Assembly (NCBI GenBank): GCA_010031845.1
Contig: RGYX01000049.1
Span: 1-6,671 of the forward strand
Source: Verrucomicrobiota bacterium
Lineage (GTDB): Bacteria; Verrucomicrobiota; Verrucomicrobiia; Methylacidiphilales; Verrucolacustridaceae
DNA: 6,671 nt
Direction: 5' to 3'
Positions within the stretch are counted from its first letter, which is position 1. Each line of letters starts with the position of its first letter. The notes under the pieces are model-generated. The model was not told where the DNA came from. It ran no database searches and saw only the letters and a program-made list of their open reading frames with translations. Below, piece by piece: positions 1 through 5,232 of this stretch. The position numbers were made by a program, and so were the translations under genes.

Positions 1-714
1 GGCGGTTTTTCCCACGCCGGCCTCCCCGATGAGGACGGGGTTGTTCTTGGTCCTTCGGCAAAGGATCTGCACGACCCGCTCAATTTCATTTTTTCGCCCG
101 ATGACGGGGTCGAGTTCGCTTTTGCGAGCCAGTTCCGTGAGGTCGCGTCCAAAGGCCTTGAGCGCGGGGGTCTTGACGTCTTTCCGTCCAGCAGGAGTTC
201 CCCCGGCAGGGGATGATTCGGGTCCGGCGGGGGCGCCACCCTCTTCCATACCGCCCTGGGGTTCGCCGCCCTCCTCGAAATTGGGGTCTAGCTCCTTCAG
301 AACTTCCTGGCGGGCGCGTTCGATATCGACTTCGAGGGATTTGAGGACGCGGGCGGCCACCCCGTCGCCTTCCCGGAGGAGACCGAGGAGGATGTGTTCC
401 GTGCCGACATAAGAGTGGTGGAGGGCTTTGGCCTCCTTACTGGCGAGGGCCAGGACTTTTTTGACCCGCGGGGTGTAGGGGATGTTGCCGGTGACCTTGG
501 TGTCGGGCCCGGTGCCGACCTGTTTTTCAACCTCCATCCGGACAGTTTCCAGATCGAGGCCCATTTTCTGCAGGACATTGACGGCGACGCCTTGGCCGAG
601 CTTGATGAGGCCGAGGAGGATGTGCTCCGTGCCCACGTAGTTGTGGTTGAAGCGGTCGGCCTCCTTGCGGGCGAGGGCCAATACCTGCTGGGCGCGTGGG
701 GTGAAATTATTCAC
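1..714 (-). CDS. clpC: ATP-dependent Clp protease ATPase subunit ClpC, N-terminal part (runs off the left edge)
   Basis: AAA+ unfoldase that feeds substrates to the ClpP peptidase in the cytoplasm. The visible 238 residues contain the double Clp-N repeat (about residues 3-68 and 79-145). Each repeat carries a GTEHILLG motif, with the key glutamates at about residues 30 and 106. These match the positions that bind phospho-arginine in Bacillus ClpC (E32 and E106). A Gly/Pro/Glu-rich linker follows (about 147-180), then the start of the first AAA domain: [19 protein letters not shown] and Walker A GEAGVGKT, where the window ends. The start is a GTG giving [10 protein letters not shown], which aligns with the usual ClpC N-terminus; no ATG fits and no Shine-Dalgarno sequence is visible. 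The gene lies 23 bp after mcsB on the same strand, so the two probably act together on arginine-phosphorylated proteins. The second AAA domain and the ClpP-binding loop lie outside the window. Confidence 0.96.
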   Translation of the reverse strand, partial: MNNFTPRAQQVLALARKEADRFNHNYVGTEHILLGLIKLGQGVAVNVLQKMGLDLETVRMEVEKQVGTGPDTKVTGNIPYTPRVKKVLALASKEAKALHHSYVGTEHILLGLLREGDGVAARVLKSLEVDIERARQEVLKELDPNFEEGGEPQGGMEEGGAPAGPESSPAGGTPAGRKDVKTPALKAFGRDLTELARKSELDPVIGRKNEIERVVQILCRRTKNNPVLIGEAGVGKTA

Positions 715-720
715 GGGTGT

Positions 721-749
721 AGCTTAAACCAAGGCGATCAGAGGTGCAA
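721..749 (-). promoter_or_regulatory. Weak promoter-like element in front of clpC
   Basis: Read on the minus strand: TTGCAC, a 17-nt spacer, TAAGCT, 6 nt, then the GTG start of clpC. Each hexamer matches the sigma-70 consensus at only 3 of 6 positions. The entry is listed mainly because the spacing equals that of the better mcsB element. It overlaps the mcsB stop codon. It may be chance. Confidence 0.2.
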
Positions 750-1814
750 TTTACGCATGGCGGGTTCGGGCACGCCCTTAAGTTTCTCCCGCAGAAGATC
801 TGCCCGGAAAGCGTCGCGCTCCTCGGCTCCGAGTTTCTTCTGGGACGCCTGCTGGAGGTGGGCGGGTTGGGTGGAAATCAGAAGGGTATCGAGTTTCGTC
901 TTCAGGCTGGCGGGGAGGAGGGCCAGGTCCGCGGCAAGACGGAGGAGGCTAAGGAGGTTAAGGGCTTCCTTGGAGGAGATGGAGTAGGAGTGCAGGACGA
1001 TGCCGTAGGAGCGGCCGACTTGGTCGGCCAGCATACGGGCCTTTTCCTGAATGAGTTTCTGGCGGGCGTTGTTTTCCAGTTCGATGAGCTGGCGGACGAC
1101 CTTGACCAAACGGTCGAGGATCTGTTTTTCCGACTCGCCGAGGGTGGTCTGGTTGGAAATTTGGAAGAGATTGCCGAGGGCTTCGGTGCCCTCGCCGTAA
1201 AGACCCCGGACGGCTAGGCCGAGCTGGTTGACCGATTTAATGACCTGGTTGATCTGTTCGCCGAGGACGAGTCCCGGGAGGTGCAACATGGCGGAGGCAC
1301 GCATGCCGGTGCCGACGTTGGTGGGGCAGGCGGTGAGATAACCGAGGGAGGGGGAAAAGGAGAACTCGAGTTTATCCTCGAGGGCGGAATCGAGCTTGTC
1401 GGCGGCCTCCCAGGCTTCCTGCAGGTGGAAACCGGGGCGTAGGGCCTGAAGCCGGAGGTGGTCCTCCTCGTTGATCATGACGGAGAGGGTTTCGTCCGGG
1501 TTGAGGACGAGGCCACTGCCGGCGTTCTTGGCGGCATGCTCACGGCTGATGAGGTGTTTCTCCACGAGGAGCTGTTTTTCCAGCGGGGAGAGGGTTTCCA
1601 TGGCGACGGAGACCTTGGCGGGACGCATGGAGGAGAGATCAGAGACGGTCGGTTGAATCTGTTCGAGGAGTTTCAACCGATCAGCTTTTTTCAGCCATCC
1701 GGGGAAGGGGAAGTCCTTCACGTTGCGGGCCAGACGAACCCGGCTGGTGATGACAATGCCAGAGTCGTGATCTCCGGCCGTGGCGGCGGAGGAGTGTCCG
1801 TTTTCCGCTTTCAT
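738..1814 (-). CDS. mcsB: Protein-arginine kinase McsB
   Basis: Phosphagen-kinase-fold enzyme that phosphorylates arginine side chains of proteins and marks them for ClpCP. The chosen product is 358 residues, close to Bacillus McsB (about 363). Visible motifs are SRVRLARN (24-31, nucleotide-binding arginines), NEEDH (115-119), CPTNVGTG with the conserved active-site cysteine (163-170), RGLYGEG (203-209) and SNQTTLG (220-226). Near the C-terminus, RDAFRA (333-338) matches the RDxxRA motif that forms the allosteric phospho-arginine site in Bacillus McsB. All motifs expected of an active kinase are present. The frame stays open upstream to 2027, but that stretch is antisense to the Rrf2 gene and adds residues unlike any McsB, so the ATG at 1814 (MKAENGHSS) is preferred. 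No ribosome binding site precedes it; a promoter-like element ends 6 nt upstream. clpC follows after 23 bp. Neither ctsR nor mcsA is adjacent, unlike the Firmicutes operon. Confidence 0.95.
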   Translation of the reverse strand: MKAENGHSSAATAGDHDSGIVITSRVRLARNVKDFPFPGWLKKADRLKLLEQIQPTVSDLSSMRPAKVSVAMETLSPLEKQLLVEKHLISREHAAKNAGSGLVLNPDETLSVMINEEDHLRLQALRPGFHLQEAWEAADKLDSALEDKLEFSFSPSLGYLTACPTNVGTGMRASAMLHLPGLVLGEQINQVIKSVNQLGLAVRGLYGEGTEALGNLFQISNQTTLGESEKQILDRLVKVVRQLIELENNARQKLIQEKARMLADQVGRSYGIVLHSYSISSKEALNLLSLLRLAADLALLPASLKTKLDTLLISTQPAHLQQASQKKLGAEERDAFRADLLREKLKGVPEPAMRKLHL

Positions 1815-1820
1815 AACTTC

Positions 1821-1849
1821 AGAATAGGTCTGGGCGGGGGCCTTGGCAA
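1821..1849 (-). promoter_or_regulatory. Candidate sigma-70 promoter of mcsB-clpC, possibly leaderless
   Basis: Read on the minus strand: TTGCCA (-35, 5 of 6), an exact 17-nt spacer, TATTCT (-10, 4 of 6), then GAAGTT and the ATG of mcsB. The A of the ATG is the seventh base after the -10 box, where transcription normally begins. The mRNA would then have little or no 5' leader, in keeping with the missing Shine-Dalgarno sequence. This is inferred from spacing and consensus only. Confidence 0.45.
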
Positions 1850-1870
1850 CGGCGGGCGCGCTGGGGCGGA

Positions 1871-1899
1871 TTGACGAGGGGAATAACTCTCGGGACGAT
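1871..1899 (+). promoter_or_regulatory. Weak candidate promoter of the Rrf2 gene
   Basis: TTGACG (5 of 6), a 17-nt spacer, GACGAT (3 of 6), then 6 nt and the ATG at 1906. The -35 box is good and the -10 box is poor. An imperfect dyad, CGAGGG-N6-CTCTCG (1875-1892), lies between the two boxes and could be an operator, perhaps for autoregulation. Both readings are tentative. Confidence 0.25.
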
Positions 1900-1905
1900 G
1901 GTGGG

Positions 1906-2343
1906 ATGAGTGCGCCCAGAACCACCGAGTACGCCGTGCGGGGCCTGGTAGCCTTGGCGATGGAGGGGCGGGACGGGAAGGTCAGACAGGCCGCCGAATT
2001 GGCGCGGACCTCCGGCGCGCCGGCCAAATTTCTGGAGCAGGTTTTGCGAATTTTGCGAAAAGGAGGATTTGTCAGAAGCCGGCGGGGCGCCGGCGGGGGC
2101 TACGAGCTGGCGCGACCTGCCGACAAGATCCGGATGAGTGAGGTGATCGGCTGGATCGAGGGAAATGATGAAAGTTCGGAAAACCGGCGTGGGGATATTC
2201 TGGGGGAAGAGTGGCTCAAGTTGCAGGAGGGGGCCCGGGAAGCAGCGCAAAAGGTCTTGGCGGGCGAAACCTTGGCCCATTTGGCCGAAAGAGTGCAGAG
2301 CCGGAGAACCGCCCGCGGTAAGGCTTCGGAATACCAAATTTAG
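1906..2343 (+). CDS. Rrf2 family transcriptional regulator, cysteine-free
   Basis: Winged helix-turn-helix DNA-binding protein of 145 residues, a normal size for the family. The N-terminus reads TTEYAVRGLVALA (residues 6-18), the typical first helix. It is followed by the recognition region (APAKFLEQVLRILRKGGFV) and the wing RRGAGGGYELARPADKI, a strong Rrf2 signature. The Fe-S-type members (IscR, NsrR, RsrR) use clustered cysteines after the wing; this protein has no cysteine at all. It therefore should not sense through an Fe-S cluster and is closer in that respect to CymR-like members. The start at 1906 (MSAPRTTEYAV) fits family N-termini better than the upstream ATG at 1843, which would lie over the mcsB promoter. 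GGTGGG just before it is at best a weak ribosome site. The gene is divergent from mcsB across 91 bp, so control of mcsB-clpC, of itself, or of the downstream cluster is possible. Ligand and targets are unknown. Confidence 0.9.
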   Translation: MSAPRTTEYAVRGLVALAMEGRDGKVRQAAELARTSGAPAKFLEQVLRILRKGGFVRSRRGAGGGYELARPADKIRMSEVIGWIEGNDESSENRRGDILGEEWLKLQEGAREAAQKVLAGETLAHLAERVQSRRTARGKASEYQI

Positions 2344-2360
2344 GGGCGGGACTTGCCCCT
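2342..2360 (+). terminator. Short GC hairpin at the rrf2 stop codon
   Basis: AGGGGC (2342-2347) pairs with GCCCCT (2355-2360) across a 7-nt loop, beginning inside the TAG stop. No T-tract follows, so it is a weak terminator at best. Its right arm overlaps the -35 box proposed for the next gene, so it could equally be a protein-binding dyad. Confidence 0.25.
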
Positions 2361-2381
2361 GGGGGCTGGTGGCGGGATAAT
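2353..2381 (+). promoter_or_regulatory. Candidate promoter of the rhomboid-nudix-epimerase cluster
   Basis: TTGCCC (4 of 6), a 17-nt spacer and GATAAT (5 of 6), ending 9 nt before the ATG at 2391. The predicted transcript would have a leader of only a few bases, and no Shine-Dalgarno sequence is seen before this start. Inferred from consensus and spacing. Confidence 0.4.
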
Positions 2382-2390
2382 CAACCCCTT

Positions 2391-3248
2391 ATGGCATGGG
2401 GAAATTCTTGGCAGAGGTGGGAAGGGGCTGAGGGCCCCATTTTCACGGTGGGGAGTATCCGGGTGGATCTGACTGTTATGCTGGTGGGGGCTCATACGCT
2501 GATGATGGCGTTGGGAGCAGTGCTGGCGGCATCGGGCTTGGGGCACTGGGTGGAGGCTGCGGCCTTTCACGCCACGGATCTCCGGGAGGGCCATGTTTGG
2601 ACCCTGGTGACCTATCCCTTTGTGCATGATATCCGGACGGAGGGGGTTTGGTTTGCTCTGGAGATGCTGATGTTTTTCTGGTTTGGGCGGGAAGTGGAAT
2701 CGGCGATTGGCCGAAAGCCTTTCGCCTTCCTTTACGGGGTCTTGGCACTGGCCCCAGCCTTGCTGCTTTCCGGCCTGCAGCCATGGCTGGGTTCGGCCGG
2801 ATTGGCGGGATCCAGCACGCTAAGCTTTGCCGTGTTTTTGGCGTTTTGCGCCCTGCATCCGGGGGCCCAGTTCTTTTTCGGCATGCCGGCGAGATGGGTG
2901 GGGTGGGTTTTACTGGGGGTTTACAGCCTGACGGGATTTGCGGGGAGGGATTGGCCGGGACTGTTACAGCTGTGGACTTCCGCTTTCCTGGCGGTGGGTT
3001 GGATACGGAAAGGGGGTATGACCTGGCCCAAGATTTCGTTCCCCAAGGGAAAAAGAAAAGGTGGCAAAGGCAAGGGGGGAACGGCCAAAAAGCCGGCCGG
3101 CCTTTTCTCCGCCGAGAAAGTGGATGCGATTTTGGAGAAAATTTCCAAGGAAGGAATGGAGGCGTTGACGCCCGGAGAGAAGAAGTTATTGGAGGATGCC
3201 CGGGCCAAGCTTTTGCAAAAAGATCGGCAGAACGGTTCCCTGCGCTAG
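2391..3248 (+). CDS. Rhomboid-fold membrane protein with degenerate catalytic dyad and C-terminal helical domain
   Basis: A 285-residue polytopic membrane protein. Hydrophobic segments lie at about residues 27-48, 86-98, 110-128, 139-156, 167-183 and 190-204. The pattern HVWTLVTYPFVHD (68-80) and FFWFGREVESAIGRKPF (95-111) is characteristic of rhomboid proteins. The serine motif GxSG reads GSST (140-143): the serine is kept but the final glycine is lost. The TM6 region, where active rhomboids have a histidine beside a small-residue motif, reads LWTSAFLAVGW with no histidine. It is therefore probably a non-proteolytic pseudoprotease; this is inferred, not shown. A lysine/glycine-rich linker (about 216-234) leads to a compact helical domain (239-275, DAILEKISKEGMEALTPGEK). 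That domain resembles the C-terminal module (DUF6576-like, from memory) found on rhomboids of Bacteroidetes and Verrucomicrobia. No ribosome site precedes the ATG. The Nudix gene starts 10 bp downstream. Confidence 0.85.
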   Translation: MAWGNSWQRWEGAEGPIFTVGSIRVDLTVMLVGAHTLMMALGAVLAASGLGHWVEAAAFHATDLREGHVWTLVTYPFVHDIRTEGVWFALEMLMFFWFGREVESAIGRKPFAFLYGVLALAPALLLSGLQPWLGSAGLAGSSTLSFAVFLAFCALHPGAQFFFGMPARWVGWVLLGVYSLTGFAGRDWPGLLQLWTSAFLAVGWIRKGGMTWPKISFPKGKRKGGKGKGGTAKKPAGLFSAEKVDAILEKISKEGMEALTPGEKKLLEDARAKLLQKDRQNGSLR

Positions 3249-3258
3249 TCCGAAGGAA

Positions 3259-3765
3259 ATGTGGGTCCATCCCAGCGAAGCCGGGTCCGGCAAGGTTGAT
3301 TGGAACCGGTGGATTCCACGCGAGAGGGGAACCCTCTGCTTTGTTATCCGGGACGGGAAAATCCTGCTAATCGAAAAAAAGAGGGGGTTGGGAGCGGGCA
3401 AGGTCAACGGCCCGGGAGGACGGATCGAGCCGGGCGAAACGGCGGAGCAGGCGGCGGTGCGGGAGACGCAGGAGGAGATTGGCATCACGCCCCATCCGAT
3501 CGAGTGGGCGGGGGAGCTGCACTTTCAATTCCGCGACGGATATTCCCTGCACTGTTCGGTGTATCGGGCCGAATCGTGGGAGGGTGATTTATGCGAGACG
3601 GATGAGGCGAAACCATTCTGGCAGGAAATCCGGACCATTCCCTACAAACGGATGTGGGCTGACGACGAGCATTGGATGCCGAGGATGCTGGCGGGGGAGC
3701 GTTTTCGGGGTTGGTTCGAGTTTGATGGGGATCGGATGGAGTGGTCCCGCATGGAGAAAGCATGA
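3259..3765 (+). CDS. MTH1-like Nudix hydrolase (probable oxidised-purine nucleoside triphosphatase)
   Basis: A 168-residue cytoplasmic Nudix enzyme, likely to hydrolyse 8-oxo-dGTP or 2-hydroxy-dATP to monophosphates and so sanitise the nucleotide pool. The Nudix box is complete at residues 54-76 (G-x5-E-x7-RE-x2-EE-x-G-I), with all metal-binding glutamates. Similarity to human NUDT1/MTH1 extends beyond the box. RGLGAGKVNGPGG (43-54 region) parallels RGFGAGRWNGFGG and keeps the base-contacting asparagine. TDEAKPFW parallels SDEMRPCW, and MWADD (132-136) parallels MWPDD, whose Trp and two Asp residues contact the oxidised base. Substrate choice is therefore better supported than for most Nudix proteins, but is still inferred. 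The start at 3259 keeps the DWNRWIPRE lead-in; AAGGA sits only 1 nt before the ATG, too close for a normal ribosome site. An ATG at 3196 would overlap the rhomboid gene by 53 bp and is less likely. The epimerase start overlaps its stop. Confidence 0.93.
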   Translation: MWVHPSEAGSGKVDWNRWIPRERGTLCFVIRDGKILLIEKKRGLGAGKVNGPGGRIEPGETAEQAAVRETQEEIGITPHPIEWAGELHFQFRDGYSLHCSVYRAESWEGDLCETDEAKPFWQEIRTIPYKRMWADDEHWMPRMLAGERFRGWFEFDGDRMEWSRMEKA

Positions 3766-4775
3766 GCCGGCAGGTGCTGGTCACGGGAGCGGCCGGATTT
3801 ATCGGCTACCACCTGTCCGAACGCCTGCTGCGTGCAGGGGATGAGGTCGTCGGGTTGGACAATTTAAACGATTATTATGATCCCAAACTGAAAGAGGCCC
3901 GCTTGGATAGGCTCAAACAGCATAAGGGTTTCCGTTTTCTGCGGGCGGATCTGGGAGACCGAACGGGAGTGGAAAAAATCTGGAAAGAGATTCGGCCCGA
4001 GGTGGTGGTTCACCTGGCCGCCCAAGCGGGGGTGCGGTACAGCCTGACGCATCCGCATGCCTATGCGAAAAGCAACCTCGAAGGAATGCTGGACGTGCTG
4101 GAAGCCTGTCGGGCGGAGAAGACAGGCCACCTGATTTTTGCCAGTTCGAGTTCCGTTTACGGGCTGAACCAGTCGATGCCTTTTTCCGAGAGGGATAATG
4201 TGGATCATCCCGTTTCGCTATACGCGGCGACGAAAAAGTCCAATGAGCTGATGGCCCACTGCTACGCCCATCTTTATGGAATTCCATGTACCGGGCTGCG
4301 TTTCTTTACCGTGTACGGTCCCTGGGGCCGGCCGGATATGGCTTACTATAAATTCACCCGGAACCTTCTCGAAGGGAAAGAGATCGAGTTATACGGGGAC
4401 GGCAAGACGCAGAGGGATTTCACCTATGTGGACGACATTGTGGAGGGGGTGGTTCGGCTGACCCGCCATCCGGCGCAACCGAATCCGAATTGGAGTGGAA
4501 AGATGCCGGATCCCGCGACCAGTCCGGCGCCGTACCGGATTTACAACATCGGGAACAATCAAGCGGTGGAGCTAGGGCGTTTTGTGGCGGCGATCGAGGC
4601 GGCTACGGGAAAGAAGGCGAAAATTGTCCGAAAACCGATACCACCGGGTGATGTGGTGGCCACGGCCGCCAATGTGGATGACCTCGAGAAAGCGGTGGGC
4701 TTCCGTCCCCAAACCTCGATTGAGGAGGGAATGAAGCGTTTTGTGGAATGGTATCGCAGCTTCGCAGGGGGTTAG
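3762..4775 (+). CDS. UDP-glucuronate 4-epimerase (NAD-dependent epimerase/dehydratase family)
   Basis: An extended short-chain dehydrogenase of 337 residues that interconverts UDP-glucuronate and UDP-galacturonate, supplying galacturonate for lipopolysaccharide, capsule or other surface polysaccharide. The NAD-binding motif GAAGFIG is at residues 9-15, followed by GLDNLNDYYDPKLKEARL. That stretch is typical of the glucuronate epimerase (LpsL/CapI-like) branch rather than GalE. The active site shows SSSS (128-131) and Y154-x3-K158. Further family blocks are YGPWGRPDMA (185-194) and RDFTYVDD (218-225). The C-terminal GDVVATAANVDDLEKAVGF and EEGMKRFVEWYR are also typical. The start at 3762 has GGAG 5 nt upstream, and its ATGA overlaps the Nudix stop, which suggests translational coupling. 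The upstream in-frame ATG at 3741 adds seven unconserved residues. Length is normal and no key residue is missing. Confidence 0.93.
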   Translation: MSRQVLVTGAAGFIGYHLSERLLRAGDEVVGLDNLNDYYDPKLKEARLDRLKQHKGFRFLRADLGDRTGVEKIWKEIRPEVVVHLAAQAGVRYSLTHPHAYAKSNLEGMLDVLEACRAEKTGHLIFASSSSVYGLNQSMPFSERDNVDHPVSLYAATKKSNELMAHCYAHLYGIPCTGLRFFTVYGPWGRPDMAYYKFTRNLLEGKEIELYGDGKTQRDFTYVDDIVEGVVRLTRHPAQPNPNWSGKMPDPATSPAPYRIYNIGNNQAVELGRFVAAIEAATGKKAKIVRKPIPPGDVVATAANVDDLEKAVGFRPQTSIEEGMKRFVEWYRSFAGG

Positions 4776-4782
4776 CAGATTA

Positions 4783-4845
4783 GTCTTTAGGCATGAAGGA
4801 GAGTGTCAGCCAATGAATTCCCTTCATGGCTAGCGACTAAAAGAC
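4783..4845. repeat. Long imperfect inverted repeat between convergent genes
   Basis: Outer arms GTCTTTAG (4783-4790) and CTAAAAGAC (4837-4845) pair with one bulged base. Inner arms CATGAAGG (4792-4799) and CCTTCATG (4821-4828) pair perfectly. A palindrome GCTAGC (4829-4834) lies in the asymmetric internal loop on the right side. The element sits 7 bp after the epimerase stop. It could act as a terminator or stabiliser for the epimerase transcript, although no T-tract follows directly, or be a small dispersed repeat. Only one copy is visible in this window. Confidence 0.45.
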
Positions 4846-4891
4846 CAACAAGCTACGTCGCCAACGCTTCCTCAACGAGAAGCAGGGGGCG

Positions 4892-4921
4892 GCCGTTACG
4901 GACGGCTTATTTGGCTTTTTT
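4892..4921 (+). terminator. Weak possible terminator of the rhomboid-nudix-epimerase cluster
   Basis: GCCGT (4892-4896) pairs with ACGGC (4902-4906) across a 5-nt loop, followed by TTATTTGGC and a run of six T (4916-4921). The stem is short and the T-run is displaced by about 9 nt. The T-run also encodes the lysine-rich end of the opposite-strand small gene. Low confidence. Confidence 0.25.
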
Positions 4922-5110
4922 AAGGAGAGGGAGACCGGTGCGTTCGTTTTCGGTCACCTGATATCCCTCCGGAAGGGCTTCCATGGCTCCGGCGCCGGCT
5001 TCGGAAGCGAAATAGTAGAGGGTGACGGTTTGGCCACCCCGCAAGGTCTGCTGGCGGCTGTGGAGGATGTAAGTTTTTCCGTTCTTCTTGCTTGCTGTGC
5101 TAAATGGCAT
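4907..5110 (-). CDS. Conserved small basic protein of unknown function (67 residues)
   Basis: The product is 67 residues, beginning MPFSTASKKNGKTYILHSR. It contains a beta-rich middle (TVTLYYFASEAG, 28-39), an EALPEGYQV segment (44-52) and a basic C-terminus NERTGLPLLKKAK (55-67). There is no signal peptide, membrane segment, cysteine or known catalytic motif. From memory it resembles short hypothetical proteins of several bacterial phyla with the pattern GKTYxLH...TLRGG...YxF...PxGYxVxENxRTGLPxLKK; I cannot verify this here and assign no function. The start at 5110 is set by an AAGGAG ribosome site 9 nt upstream. A longer reading from 5158 adds 16 unconserved residues and would put that site inside the gene. 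The gene is convergent with the epimerase and divergent from the exonuclease. Confidence 0.75.
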   Translation of the reverse strand: MPFSTASKKNGKTYILHSRQQTLRGGQTVTLYYFASEAGAGAMEALPEGYQVTENERTGLPLLKKAK

Positions 5111-5119
5111 TTGGTGTAT

Positions 5120-5125
5120 CTCCTT
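5120..5125 (-). promoter_or_regulatory. Ribosome binding site of the 67-residue protein
   Basis: AAGGAG on the minus strand, 9 nt before the ATG at 5110. It is the clearest Shine-Dalgarno sequence in the window and decides the start of this gene against the longer alternative at 5158. Confidence 0.75.
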
Positions 5126-5132
5126 GGTTTGG

Positions 5133-5142
5133 CCCCTAGGGG
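5133..5142. repeat. Perfect 10-bp palindrome in the divergent intergenic region
   Basis: CCCCTAGGGG lies between the divergent small gene and the exonuclease gene, just upstream of the small gene's ribosome site. It could be an operator half, or an RNA stem if transcribed (though with no loop). No function can be assigned. Confidence 0.25.
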
Positions 5143-5222
5143 GTGCTTTCAACGACACTGGAGGCTGTGATTCCCTTGAAAATCCTTTTCTTGGAGTTCT
5201 TCACAGAAAAAAGGTGTAACTT

Positions 5223-5226
5223 GAGG
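5223..5226 (+). promoter_or_regulatory. Ribosome binding site of the exonuclease gene
   Basis: GAGG lies 6 nt before the ATG at 5233. It supports that start over the ATG at 5143, whose extra 30 residues are not family-like and would cross the intergenic palindrome region. Confidence 0.55.
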
Positions 5227-5232
5227 ATCAGG

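Noticed and set aside
394..1217. Plus-strand open frames over clpC and mcsB
   Set aside because: They are antisense shadows produced by the high GC content; the minus-strand products have complete family motifs.
1843..1905. Upstream start of the Rrf2 gene at 1843
   Set aside because: The extra 21 residues are not family-like and the segment carries the promoter elements of both divergent genes.
1815..1905. CIRCE or CtsR operator upstream of mcsB-clpC
   Set aside because: Neither the TTAGCACTC-N9-GAGTGCTAA repeat nor a CtsR-type heptad repeat is present.
1815..2027. Upstream extension of mcsB to an ATG at 2027
   Set aside because: The extra 71 residues do not resemble any McsB N-terminus, lie antisense to the Rrf2 DNA-binding domain, and would make the protein longer than the family.
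2476..3370. Long open frames on the opposite strand and in the second frame over the rhomboid gene
   Set aside because: Proline/arginine-rich low-complexity translations without domains; the rhomboid frame has membrane segments and family motifs.
3864..4287. Minus-strand open frames within the epimerase gene
   Set aside because: No motif or ribosome site, and fully covered by a well-supported epimerase.
4783..4906. tRNA, integron attC site or transposon end in the convergent intergenic region
   Set aside because: The hairpin lacks the cloverleaf and conserved T-loop bases of a tRNA and shows no attC core sites; no integrase, transposase or second terminal repeat is nearby.
5143..5232. Longer start of the exonuclease at 5143
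   Set aside because: The added 30 residues are not conserved in kind, and a GAGG ribosome site supports the start at 5233.
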